Source: Cephalothrix simula (lineage: Eukaryota > Nemertea > Palaeonemertea > Archinemertea > Cephalotrichidae). Taken from it: a DNA stretch of 11,068 nt. Below are positions 1-6,829 of the stretch, piece after piece. The stretch spans positions 1 to 11,068 of the forward strand of contig JAXIUW010209287.1 of assembly GCA_035591015.1 (NCBI GenBank), read 5' to 3'. Below the pieces are notes generated by a model that saw nothing but the letters and a program-made list of their open reading frames with translations, was not told the DNA's origin and searched no databases. Position 1 is the stretch's first letter. Each line of letters starts with the position of its first letter. Made by a program: the position numbers and the translations under genes.

Positions 1-495
1 ACCGGAAGCGGACGAGATCCAGTCTAGTAACCGGAAGTTCATATAGACTGGGACCACCATTGACATGACTCATTTTCCCGCAGATATAGAAAATGATGTC
101 ATGCTCAAGACTAGAAGTGGTGAAACAAATTCGAAAACTTGACTTACTTACGAAACAGACAAATACGCCTAAAAAAATAATGTGAAGACTAATTAATTCT
201 GCTTATCAAAAATGAAGTAATTGTTTTATCTAATCTGGTTACTGGACATCATTTCTTTTTAAATCTGGCATTTGTTTTGCGTCATAAGTTTCTAATTTTG
301 GCTTTCAAATTTAATGTAAATGAGTTAAAATGAGTCAATGAGTATAGATCTTTTTAATTCAATTTAATTGCAAGTATTTTTTTTATCAGAAAATCAAAAG
401 ATATAATGATATTTTTGTATAGGGCGTGGCTTAGCGTAGGAAGCTAAAATTTGGGGCTTTTTAATTGAATAAGATGCGCAAAAATATAAGAAAAT
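1..495. other. AT-rich intergenic or intronic DNA, nothing recognised
   Basis: I see no open reading frame of useful length, no RNA gene and no convincing repeat with boundaries. The first 45 bases contain ACCGGAAG twice (1-8 and 30-37), too short to interpret. The segment reads as ordinary AT-rich non-coding DNA. Confidence 0.6.
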
Positions 496-499
496 AATG

Positions 500-665
500 G
501 CGCTAGGGGATCGAGGGGCCCGCCAAAAATTGGGTAAATTGGGTTTTGGAAAAAAATCGGGCGCAGGTACCACAGCAAAAATCGCCCTTCAAAGATACGG
601 TTAAAGCTTTGACAATCTTTTCGTCTCTAAGCAAGTCAAAAGTTTAGAAAAGCCTAAAAATATTT
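500..665. repeat. GC-rich fragment possibly related to the 1773-2115 array
   Basis: This stretch is GC-richer than its surroundings. It contains GGGCCCGCCAA (within 516-530), also present at 2084-2096, and the 14-mer TTAGAAAAGCCTAA (about 645-658), whose reverse complement lies in the array near 1906-1919. The shared words suggest a degraded, possibly rearranged relative of the array downstream. Order and orientation of the shared words are not fully consistent, so the link is tentative. Confidence 0.3.
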
Positions 666-669
666 CACG

Positions 670-985
670 TGACGAACAAAGTTTCTAATTTTATATACTC
701 ATGATAATCTTGATAGAATTAAGATGACGTTGATAGAAACTTTTGTTTATGCAAAATTAGCAGAAAATGACCGTCCTGTGCTTTATTGTTATCAAATTAC
801 TAACATGATTGGTTTGGAAGTAGAGTAGTTGTCAATTATGATATTGAAATATGAGTCCACATTGGTAATCATCTTATTTTTACAAAAATAATTCTTAGAC
901 TTCATCCACTGCGTCGGTTATGCTGGAGGAAATTTAGGAAATAGTTCGGAAATAAAATCCCACGCTGGCACGCTGGAATGGATCA
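670..985. other. Non-coding stretch, nothing recognised
   Basis: No ORF, RNA gene or bounded repeat is visible. Just before the downstream repeat an 8 bp word, CACGCTGG, is duplicated in tandem (961-976), a minor slippage-type duplication. Confidence 0.5.
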
Positions 986-989
986 TTTA

Positions 990-1520
990 TGGTAGTGTTC
1001 CATTCCCTCAAATGTCCGTAAATATCGTTCCATTGCTCATTCTACCACCGGAAATACGTCACAGAGGTCCCTAGAGGGTTTCCAACCTCATCCTACTCCA
1101 GAGCAGGATAAAGGTAGACGGAGATCGGAAAACAAGATGGCGGCTGTGTCACTTCAACTTTTCACTGGCCAATGAAATAATGAAATAACCAATGTGGCTT
1201 CTTTTAATTCATGTTATGTATCATTTTGATTCTTGCTTTGGTAACTTTCAAAATGTTATTCTTTTGAACCATTTATATTAACAAATTAAAAGTAGAAAAA
1301 TACATTATCTGGCGGATTGTGTTTTATATCTCCCCGACGAGTTAGGCCTACGAAATAGATACTTTCTAGTAGACTTGAAACCCATAATAATTTCGGCAAC
1401 CAGGTTGATAAATTACAAATCTAATGAAATTAGGATGGATTTCCAGTCTAGGAGAATACGAGGTGAGCGTTCTATTCCCTTCCCCATTTCCGGGAGGAGG
1501 GAAAGTTCTCTCGAATCGAT
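990..1520 (-). mobile_element. Non-autonomous DNA transposon, truncated copy (inverted partner of 5655-6202)
   Basis: Over roughly 500 bp this is the reverse complement of the repeat at 5655-6202. The match is very close in places: about 1265-1345 differs from its partner at only a handful of sites. The outer end resembles the partner's terminus but has lost about 14 bp near 1003. The inner end stops at about 1517-1520, so the terminal ~30 bp that form the other TIR in the partner are missing. It has no coding capacity; a short plus-strand ORF from 1375 runs across the repeat edge into unrelated sequence and is not conserved in the partner. I infer an independently inserted, damaged copy of a MITE-like family. 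Superfamily is unknown. Confidence 0.7.
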
Positions 1521-1529
1521 TTCAGGGTG

Positions 1530-1765
1530 GCCATCACACACCTGTAATTCCTGGAAATCAGGGAAAAGTCAGGGAAATTTAATGTGGCCTTCAAACGTCA
1601 TGGAATTTCATAAAAAATGACGAAGTCAGGGACCTTTTATTATTCCAAGCAGTTCTAAGGTTTACGCAATGAAATATTTGTCGCTTAAAACATAGCGACA
1701 AGGTTATGCATAAAAACCTTTGCGGTTATCATGAAATCATCCCGAGGAAATTAAAAAAATCAAAT
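1530..1765. repeat. Possible dispersed-repeat fragment with CAGGGAAA iterations and two small hairpins
   Basis: CAGGGAAA occurs twice close together (about 1559-1580) with a further GTCAGGGA at 1625-1632, giving an iterated look typical of old transposon ends. A short hairpin follows: TTGTCGCT (1678-1685) pairs with AGCGACAA (1694-1701). A second runs from AAGGTT at about 1700 to AACCTT at about 1720. No element boundary or TSD could be identified. Confidence 0.3.
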
Positions 1766-1772
1766 ATTTTTC

Positions 1773-1878
1773 CCACCCCCGGGGTACGGAAAGGGGGCAA
1801 AAAGGGCCTAAAATGGGCGGGGTAGAAAAATGCCCATTTTGGGGTCCTTTTTGCCCCCTAACCCAACCTTGGGGGTGG
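1773..1878. repeat. Large GC-rich palindrome (46-47 bp arms, 13 bp loop)
   Basis: 1773-1818 and 1832-1878 are inverted copies separated by a 13 bp loop. The inner part is nearly perfect: GGGGGCAAAAAGG (from about 1793) faces CCTTTTTGCCCCC (to about 1858), and TGGGC faces GCCCA. The outer part is CCACCCCC facing GGGGGTGG. A stem of this length could extrude as a cruciform or fold in RNA. The right arm also opens the tandem units that continue to 2115. Confidence 0.75.
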
Positions 1879-2115
1879 TAAAGCTTTTGACCGCCCTATT
1901 CTCTTAGGCTTTTCTAAAAATAAATAGTGTACTGGTGTCTACTACCGGCAGGGGTAAAAAATGCCAATTTTTGGCCCTTTCTGACCCCTACGCCCACCCA
2001 GGGGGTCGGAGAAAAATTTTGACCCTCCCACTTTCCTAGGCTCTACAAGACCTTTCTAAAAATATATAGTTTATGGGTACCTAGGGCCCGCCAATATGCT
2101 AAACTGTTAGGGGGT
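1817..2115. repeat. GC-rich tandem repeat, two diverged ~130-140 bp units plus a partial third
   Basis: Unit A (about 1817-1944) and unit B (about 1945-2083) align along their length. Shared landmarks in order are GGGGTA-AAAAATGCC, a pyrimidine-rich CCTTTNTG-CCCCTA, GGGGGT-GG, TTTTGACC, TAGGCT, and TTTCTAAAAATA-ATAGT. A partial third unit starts near 2084 with GGGCCCGCC. The units are well diverged and non-coding. Their strong G/C strand bias contrasts with the AT-rich surroundings. Confidence 0.65.
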
Positions 2116-2254
2116 CCAAAAATGTGTGTCGTAAGATCCCTCATCCGAAAATTCCACCCAATTGTGTAAGGTTAATAAGAGTAATAGATTAGTTTACTTG
2201 ACACCCTGACATCTGCGCTCCTGGCAGATACACTGGGCTCGACTTTTTAGAGTG

Positions 2255-2262
2255 CCATTTAA
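2255..2262. repeat. Left 8 bp target-site duplication (CCATTTAA) of the hAT-type element
   Basis: CCATTTAA directly precedes the left TIR and is repeated exactly at 3177-3184 after the right TIR. An 8 bp duplication is the hallmark length for the hAT superfamily. Confidence 0.9.
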
Positions 2263-3176
2263 CAGTGGCGTAACGACAGGGAGTGAAGTTAGAGCGTTTC
2301 CTAAGGGCCCCCGACCTCTGGGGGCCCCAAAGAAAATCACCATATATAAATTTTAGCATTCATATTTTCTGTGATCACATCTTTGGGCCCCGTATCTTTA
2401 GCAGGTCTACAAACTTAGCATATTATTTGTTAGAAGTGCTCAAATGGTGAGATATCATTCTTTAAAACAAAATTAAAACCTACTGTCTTAAGATCAAAAA
2501 TATATGTCTGAACAGAGCTTCAGTTAAAATGAAGCCATTGTATGATAAGCGGCAGAAGTTGACTGAAACCGAAACATAATACAGTAGGATGACCTACGAA
2601 CGTTTGTGTTTCTTCTTCGTCTGGAAAAGTTATTGAATCGACAGATCATAAAGATCCCCTTGATCTCTCTTTGGGTATAAGAATGCCTAAAATTTTCTTG
2701 CCTCGCTTCGCTCGGCACCATATAAAAACATCTTAATTTTGAAGAGTGCGGCGAGAATTTTTACTAGTTTTACTAGTTTATCTATCAGCATCAGGCATGA
2801 GTAATTTCATTAATAAAAATAATGCTTTAATGCTTTACCGTTCACACACTGAGATTTGAAGTTCGAGTTCCTACAGGAAACATAGCAAATATATTAGGGT
2901 CAGGTCTCTATAGTAGGCTTTCACACCGGTACCGGTACTGAAGCCCGCGAGTACCGACGGTACTGGTACCGTTGCAAACGCTGATCTGCGCAATACAAGA
3001 GTCACATTTCAATCGTGAAATGAATGACCATGAATGGGTAAACACAGACGAAACGACCTGCAGCAATGCATTCAGCTTGTCCCTGTCCCTACTTGGATAC
3101 TGTATTTTTAAGCTCTAGAGGGGGCCCCAAACGCCAGATTTTCCTAGGGGCCCCGCTCGTCTCCGTTACGCCACTG
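2263..3176. mobile_element. Non-autonomous hAT-type DNA transposon (914 bp)
   Basis: The left end CAGTGGCGTAACG (2263-2275) and the right end CGTTACGCCACTG (3164-3176) are perfect 13 bp inverted repeats, framed by the exact 8 bp duplication CCATTTAA. GGGGCCCC-rich subterminal blocks lie at both ends (about 2307-2330 and 3119-3154). CAG(T)GGCGTA-type ends with an 8 bp TSD are known for hAT elements. The interior shows no transposase: the longest frame is a 65-codon minus-strand ORF (2524-2721) with no recognisable motif. I therefore call it a non-autonomous element mobilised in trans. The perfect duplication argues for insertion more recent than the surrounding repeats. Confidence 0.9.
2927..2971. 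repeat. Inverted repeat inside the hAT-type element
   Basis: CGGTACCGGTAC (2927-2938) is inverted at 2960-2971 with one mismatch, around a 21 bp GC-rich loop. It is a GGTACC-rich hairpin within the element's interior, perhaps a structural remnant of an internal repeat. Confidence 0.6.
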
Positions 3177-3184
3177 CCATTTAA
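3177..3184. repeat. Right 8 bp target-site duplication (CCATTTAA) of the hAT-type element
   Basis: Exact copy of 2255-2262, immediately outside the right TIR. Confidence 0.9.
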
Positions 3185-3398
3185 TACAAGTTATTACAAT
3201 GTTTACCAATTTGTGAAGATCAAAAGACGATTTTAGGCAGGAAGGCCGGTAAAAATTGTGATAAATCAGTTACATGCCTTAGCAATTTCTATTTAGAAGA
3301 ATATATTTTTTGTGTTGTAGGAAAAGTTTAACTTTAAGGTTTTAGGCCTTGGATTCGGAGATAGGTCCCGACAAAAGTTGGTAAAAAACTTAAGATGG
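3185..3398. other. AT-rich spacer, nothing recognised
   Basis: Short AT-rich interval between two mobile elements. No ORF, RNA gene or repeat boundary was seen. Confidence 0.5.
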
Positions 3399-3407
3399 GC
3401 ATTTGCT

Positions 3408-3473
3408 CACCCGGCTTCAGTCGGGGTATTTTGGTATCTCTAACCTCAGACCGGACCCCGTTGAAACAGGGTG
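3408..3473. mobile_element. Miniature inverted-repeat element, copy 1 (66 bp, 9 bp TSD)
   Basis: The element begins CACCCGGCTTCAGTCGGGG and ends CCCCGTTGAAACAGGGTG, so its two ends are imperfect inverted repeats of ~18-19 bp. It is flanked by exact 9 bp direct repeats GCATTTGCT at 3399-3407 and 3474-3482. Only about 30 bp separate the two ends. A related copy with a different 9 bp duplication lies at 4795-4874, so the boundaries are set independently twice. A 9-10 bp TSD is known for Mutator-like and some Merlin-type elements; the superfamily is not decided here. A plus-strand ORF (3395-3634) crosses the element and is judged spurious. Confidence 0.8.
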
Positions 3474-3609
3474 GCATTTGCTTGATCTTGCTACGATTGT
3501 TGTTGTTGTACATTGTAAAAAATCACACTCTTAGCTATCGGGCCAAAAAAATCAACCGTGCAACGATCCATATAAAGTGTGCATCGCGAGGGGTTAATTA
3601 CTTGTGTTT

Positions 3610-3826
3610 TGGGTGTAATAAAATATTAAAGTAATAAAAAAATAAATTTGTAATAAAAATATTAAAAAGTAATAAAACATAAATTTTAATAAAAATATTA
3701 AAAATTATTAGAAATAATAAATTTGTAATAAAAATATTAAAAAGTAATGAAAGTAATAAATTTTTAATAAAAATATTAAAAAATAATAAAAATAATTTTT
3801 TTAAAAAGTAGTAAAAAGTAATAAAT
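3610..3826. repeat. AT-rich minisatellite (TAATAAAAATATTAAAAAG-type)
   Basis: The phrase GTAATAAAAATATTAAAAAG or close variants recurs at least four times, with intervals of roughly 45-50 bp. Each is followed by GTAATAAA and AAATTT-like spacers. The composition is nearly pure A/T with rare G. A 100-codon minus-strand ORF lies over this array (3598-3900), but its monotonous Leu/Phe/Ile/Asn content is a product of the repeat, not evidence of a gene. Confidence 0.75.
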
Positions 3827-3902
3827 TCTCGGTGCATCGAACTCATGGGTGTATATTTGACTCGTCTGCAACCCGTGCGATATATCCCATTTTCTGTCAC
3901 TT

Positions 3903-4100
3903 TTACCAGTTGGGTTGGGTATCAAATATCTGTATTATAATTGCGCCCCAAGCGGCAAATGCAAAAGTTATGTGAGCCTGTGTGAGCACTCATTGACGGT
4001 TTAAAATTTTAAAAAATACGTAATTTATGAGTCAGAAATATACGTTTTCTGTGAATCGATAAGACTACAAAAGTAGGTTTTGTCATGTGTGATGTGTAAT
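3903..4100. repeat. Foldback structure, left arm (outer part)
   Basis: Inverted relative to about 5121-5327. The outermost TTACCAGTTGG (3903-3913) faces CCAACTGGTAA (5317-5327). Further in, TGCAAAAGTT, GTGAGCACTCA and CGTTTTCTGTGAATCGAT have inverted partners in the right arm in the same order, with indels. The arm is interrupted at about 4100 and resumes at about 4528. Confidence 0.75.
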
Positions 4101-4527
4101 AATCTCATAACTTACACTTTGCTTGCATTTATCAATAAAACCATGATAAACATATTCAATTATTTATTTGTCTCTAGCTACGTCACACAGGTGAGAAATA
4201 TTAACCACATGATAACGGCAGAAAACTCATTTTAGTTTTGCGTCACCATCAGAATCGTTTTTCCGCTTTTCGCTACTCGAGGATAATCATATCCCTGTTA
4301 GATTCCGTAACCCGGATATCGTAGTTCCTAAAATGAAGACTTGCATTGGAAAACGGTCGGATAATATCAGAATGTCTTGCCAGGACGTTACAAATGTTTA
4401 TGAGAATGGAAATCAGAATGTGGTAAGTCATCACCAATACTTATTTGTTGATATGCAACACTTTTCTTTTTTCAATGCTACTTCATGAGCTGAGTTCCAT
4501 TCGCTACAGTATCCTTACATGACGTCA
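4101..4527. other. ~425 bp island interrupting the left foldback arm
   Basis: The right foldback arm runs without a break through the point that corresponds to 4100/4528 on the left, so this segment has no partner. It is less AT-monotonous than its surroundings, contains an exon-like ORF with a consensus splice donor (4333-4422), and ends in the palindrome TGACGTCA (4520-4527), which matches a CRE-type site. No TIRs or clear TSD were found; only a weak TAAT/TTAT similarity is seen at the junctions. It is either an insertion into the arm or a piece lost from the opposite arm after an inverted duplication. Confidence 0.5.
4333..4422 (+). other. Exon-like ORF, 30 codons ending at a GTAAGT splice donor
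   Basis: ATG at 4333 (context TAAAATGA) opens 30 sense codons that stop exactly at a codon boundary before GTAAGT (4423-4428), a consensus metazoan 5' splice site. The peptide starts MKTCIGKRSDNIRM and ends YENGNQNV. I do not recognise it. About 90 bp upstream are mixed-composition sequence that could be a 5' UTR. The downstream exon-like segment at 7759 begins in the compatible phase 0, but more than 3 kb of transposon lies between. Such ORF-plus-donor combinations also arise by chance, so this is a candidate first exon or a captured gene fragment, not an established gene. Confidence 0.2.
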
Positions 4528-4645
4528 TTATACATCAGTCAATTAATGTCCGGGGAGGGGCATGAAAAGGTAATATTTAGCGCACTTTTGACTAGTTGGT
4601 CTAACTCCTTTTAGCGCACATTCTGGTGATCCCACATAGAGGATT
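4528..4645. repeat. Foldback structure, left arm (inner part)
   Basis: CAGTCAATTAATGTC-GGGG (from 4528) is inverted at about 5085-5113, followed by ATTTAGCGCA facing TGCGCTAAAT and TGATCCC facing GGGATCA (near 4627 and 5025). TTTAGCGCAC occurs twice in this arm (4577-4586 and 4611-4620), a small internal duplication not shared by the right arm. Confidence 0.65.
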
Positions 4646-4794
4646 AGAGACTTTTTTTATAGAAAAACTATTGGGCCCAATAGCTAAGGTGGATTTAGCG
4701 TCTCAAATGTTTTGCATTTTAAAGGCAAAAAAAACTATATTGTAAATCATTTTCTGCGCTTTTGATGTATTTTTCATTAAAGTTACATAAAATC

Positions 4795-4874
4795 CACCCT
4801 GCTTCAGCCAGGGCATTTCGGATAGATTCTTTCCTCATTTGTTGATGACAGTCCGGGCCCGTTGAAACAGGGTG
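4795..4874. mobile_element. Miniature inverted-repeat element, copy 2 (80 bp, 9 bp TSD)
   Basis: Begins CACCCTGCTTCAGCCAGGG and ends GGGCCCGTTGAAACAGGGTG. Inverting the right end gives CACCCTGTTTCAAC, which matches the left end at 12 of 14 positions. Exact 9 bp direct repeats CATAAAATC flank it at 4786-4794 and 4875-4883. Both ends match copy 1 (3408-3473), and the middle is about 14 bp longer. It sits in the loop of the foldback structure, so it inserted after or within that structure. A minus-strand ORF (4719-5006) runs through it and is judged spurious. Confidence 0.82.
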
Positions 4875-5014
4875 CATAAAATCCCAACAATTTGAATCGT
4901 GTTGTGAGTCAGTATCTTTTTTAATGCATCTGTTCAAAATGTTGCGGCGAGAGCTACTTTTTCCAAATTTTGCTTCCAAAGGTGGGATAGCGCTGAATAA
5001 GATCAAACAACGAT

Positions 5015-5327
5015 TATCTAATTGGGATCAGGGGTGGGTTTCAGCACATTTAGTTAAAATGCGCTAAATACGACTTTTTCACGACCCCCCCCCCCCCCAG
5101 ACATTAATTGACTGGTGCATTAATCACACAATATGACAAAATCGATTCACAGAAAACGGTAAAGATAAATATTTTTGACTCTTAAGTACGTATTTTGTAA
5201 ATTTTAAGCCTTCAGTGAGTGCTCACTGCTCACAGAATATTTTTCCCTTAGTATCCCAATTAAACTTTTGCATTTACCACTTCGGGTGCAATTATAACAC
5301 AAATAATACCCAATAACCAACTGGTAA
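5015..5327. repeat. Foldback structure, right arm (uninterrupted)
   Basis: Inverted partner of 3903-4100 plus 4528-4645. It reads straight across the position where the left arm is broken. It includes a run of 14 consecutive C (5085-5098), which faces only GGGGAGGGG on the left, so the homopolymer has expanded here. The outer end CCAACTGGTAA (5317-5327) mirrors the left terminus. No coding sequence is present. Confidence 0.75.
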
Positions 5328-5369
5328 TTTTTCTTCCAACATACTTACAAGGTGGAAGAAAAAATTACC
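5324..5369. repeat. Hairpin at the outer right edge of the foldback
   Basis: GGTAATTTTTCTTCCAAC (5324-5341) is inverted in GTGGAAGAAAAAATTACC (about 5352-5369) with one length difference and one mismatch, around a ~10 bp loop. The outer GGTAA of the foldback is therefore itself inverted immediately outside, which obscures the true element boundary. ATTTTCT follows at 5371-5377 and also precedes the left arm at 3889-3895. Confidence 0.7.
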
Positions 5370-5485
5370 GATTTTCTACATGGAGCAAAGTTTGTTATAT
5401 TTGAAAATGAGTTACGCTCGCTCCATTTTTTAGCCAGAGAGAATTGTTATCATACTAGTTCAGAACGCTATTTAGACGTAATATT

Positions 5486-5567
5486 GTTCACCAGCTAAGA
5501 TACTGTAACTACATTTCAATACTATATTTCTATTGATAAATAATGAATTGTGTCTTAGCTGTTGAAC
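5486..5567. repeat. Small bipartite hairpin (82 bp)
   Basis: GTTCACCAGCTAAGATAC (5486-5503) is inverted at 5550-5567 with two mismatches. Inside it, TTTCAATA (near 5514-5521) and TATTGATAAA (near 5531-5540) can form a second stem. The result is a long imperfect hairpin with an internal loop. It may be a miniature element or an RNA fold; no TSD was seen. Confidence 0.5.
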
Positions 5568-5654
5568 TTCATTAGGCTTACATACCGATTGGATATATTT
5601 TTAGCCGGAAATCGATGCGATATCAAGCCAGGCGATACAAAGCCCTAATGCCAA

Positions 5655-6202
5655 TGGTTGCATTCCATTCCTTCTCTCTAATAGATTCGAGGGAGCTTTC
5701 CCTCCTCCCGGAAATGGGGAAGTGAATGGAACGCACACGTCGTCTTCTCCTAGACTGGAAATCCATCCTAATGTCATCGGATTAGTAATTTATCTGGTTG
5801 CAGAAATTAGGGTTGGATTCCACTCTAGGAGAAAGTATCTGCTTAAATCAGAAAGGCCTAACTCGTCGGGAAGGTATAAAACACAATCCACCAGATAATC
5901 GTAGTTTTCTACTTTTAATTTGTTAATATAAATGGTTCAAAAGAACAACATTTTGAAAGTTACCAAAGCAAGAAACATAATGATGCATAGCATGAATTAA
6001 AAGAAGCTATATTGGTTATTTCATAGGCCATGCAGTGAAAAGTTTTTCTGATCCCTATCTCTATCTTATCCTGGTCTGAAGTAGAATGAGGTTGGGGGAC
6101 CCTCGGGGGACCTCTGTGACGTATTTCCGGTGGTAGGATGAGTATTGGAACGTATTTTCCGGACCTTTGAGGCTATCCGAGAGAACCAATGGAATAGAAC
6201 CA
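5655..6202 (+). mobile_element. Non-autonomous DNA transposon with ~24 bp TIRs (548 bp), better preserved copy
   Basis: The left end TGGTTGCATTCCATTCC continuing to TTCTCTC (5655-5678) matches the inverted right end (6179-6202) at 20 of 24 positions, and weaker similarity continues for another ~15 bp. The body is a close inverted copy of 990-1520. Because the unit has its own TIRs, the pair is two separate insertions rather than the arms of one 5 kb element. No ORF of note and no convincing TSD were found, so the superfamily is open. The sequence contains GGAAAT near both ends, which may be subterminal binding words. Confidence 0.7.
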
Positions 6203-6250
6203 ATAGTTCTGAAAGTTTACAATTTTTTGCCAGGCAGTTTTAATTTTCGA

Positions 6251-6286
6251 GATAGCACATGCGCTAAAGATAGCACATGCGCTAAA
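6251..6286. repeat. Perfect tandem duplication of 18 bp
   Basis: GATAGCACATGCGCTAAA occurs twice head to tail (6251-6268 and 6269-6286) without a mismatch. A recent slippage duplication is the simplest explanation. Confidence 0.9.
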
Positions 6287-6445
6287 GATCAAAAACTTAC
6301 AATTCCATTATTTTTATTACCCTGACGAGTTACCTGGCATATACCATACGCAACATTTGCACATCGGAATCGATTACGTAAGGAACGACGTGGCACATAC
6401 ACGTGCATACTTTAATTATTTTTCGAACGCTGCTATCTCCGGATC
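6287..6445. other. Non-coding stretch, nothing recognised
   Basis: No ORF or bounded repeat. A short inverted word, GTGGCACATACACGTGC (about 6390-6406), is the only structure noted. Confidence 0.45.
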
Positions 6446-6528
6446 CATCCTCAACGCCCCTCTCGCGATCGCATTTACCCTGACATCCTCAACGCAGGAT
6501 AAATGCTCCCCTCTCGAATTTACCCTGA
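6446..6528. repeat. Imperfect tandem duplication (38 and 45 bp units)
   Basis: Both units begin CATCCTCAACGC and end TTTACCCTGA, with CCCCTCTCG in the middle. The second unit (6484-6528) carries an extra AGGATAAATGCT-like insert and lacks part of the first unit's CGATCGC. The block is CpG-rich against an AT-rich background. Confidence 0.75.
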
Positions 6529-6767
6529 AATGACGCTGTGAACGCGTTCGATCGTGCTGCTATTTGGTATTCATATATTCATATATTTATAATCATCCAA
6601 GCAATAAAATAATGACATCTATCTTATAATCGTTCGTGGCCTTGCGTATAATTGGTTTACACAAAGTTTTGGCATGTGAGATCATTAAGCTTAAAACTGC
6701 TGGAACTCCGGAAGTTGAAATACGTCTTTAGCAATAGCTTTCTGATAGGAGGATGTATTCTATAACC

Positions 6768-6824
6768 GCGCCAAAACAGTTCGGGGAAACTGATGGTTTT
6801 TTATATAAGCGGCTATTTTGGCGC
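6768..6824. promoter_or_regulatory. Inverted pair of E2F-like words (TTTTGGCGC)
   Basis: GCGCCAAAA (6768-6776) and TTTTGGCGC (6816-6824) are perfect inverted copies 39 bp apart, each matching the TTTSSCGC-type E2F consensus. No gene start is recognised nearby, so function is only a possibility; the pair may simply be the stem of a small palindrome. Confidence 0.25.
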
Positions 6825-6829
6825 GCTTC

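Noticed and set aside
1375-1620. 81-codon plus-strand ORF
   Set aside because: It crosses the edge of the truncated transposon copy into an unrelated repeat and is not open in the inverted partner.
2524-2721. 65-codon minus-strand ORF as a hAT transposase fragment
   Set aside because: No hAT dimerisation or DDE block can be recognised in it; length and composition are compatible with chance.
2855-2880. tRNA-type B box (GTTCGAGTTCC), possible SINE head
   Set aside because: No A box at the right distance upstream and no SINE tail; it sits inside the hAT-type element.
3395-3634. 79-codon plus-strand ORF
   Set aside because: It starts in the 9 bp TSD zone, runs through miniature element copy 1 and ends in the AT minisatellite; no motif.
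3610-3826. CRISPR-like array
   Set aside because: Repeats are variable, AT-only and lack unique spacers; the context is animal-type DNA.
3598-3900. 100-codon minus-strand ORF
   Set aside because: It lies on the AT minisatellite; the repeating Leu/Phe/Asn/Ile peptide simply mirrors the DNA repeat.
4719-5006. 95-codon minus-strand ORF across the foldback loop
   Set aside because: It reads through miniature element copy 2 and into the foldback loop and has no recognised motif; a gene built from an 80 bp insertion plus loop DNA is unlikely.
5338-5350. U1 snRNA 5' end-like ATACTTAC
   Set aside because: Only eight bases match and the rest of U1 does not follow; it is the loop of a local hairpin.
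990-6202. One 5.2 kb transposon with ~500 bp terminal inverted repeats
   Set aside because: The right repeat has its own short TIRs, the left lacks one terminus, and no common TSD was found at the outer ends, so two separate insertions explain it better.
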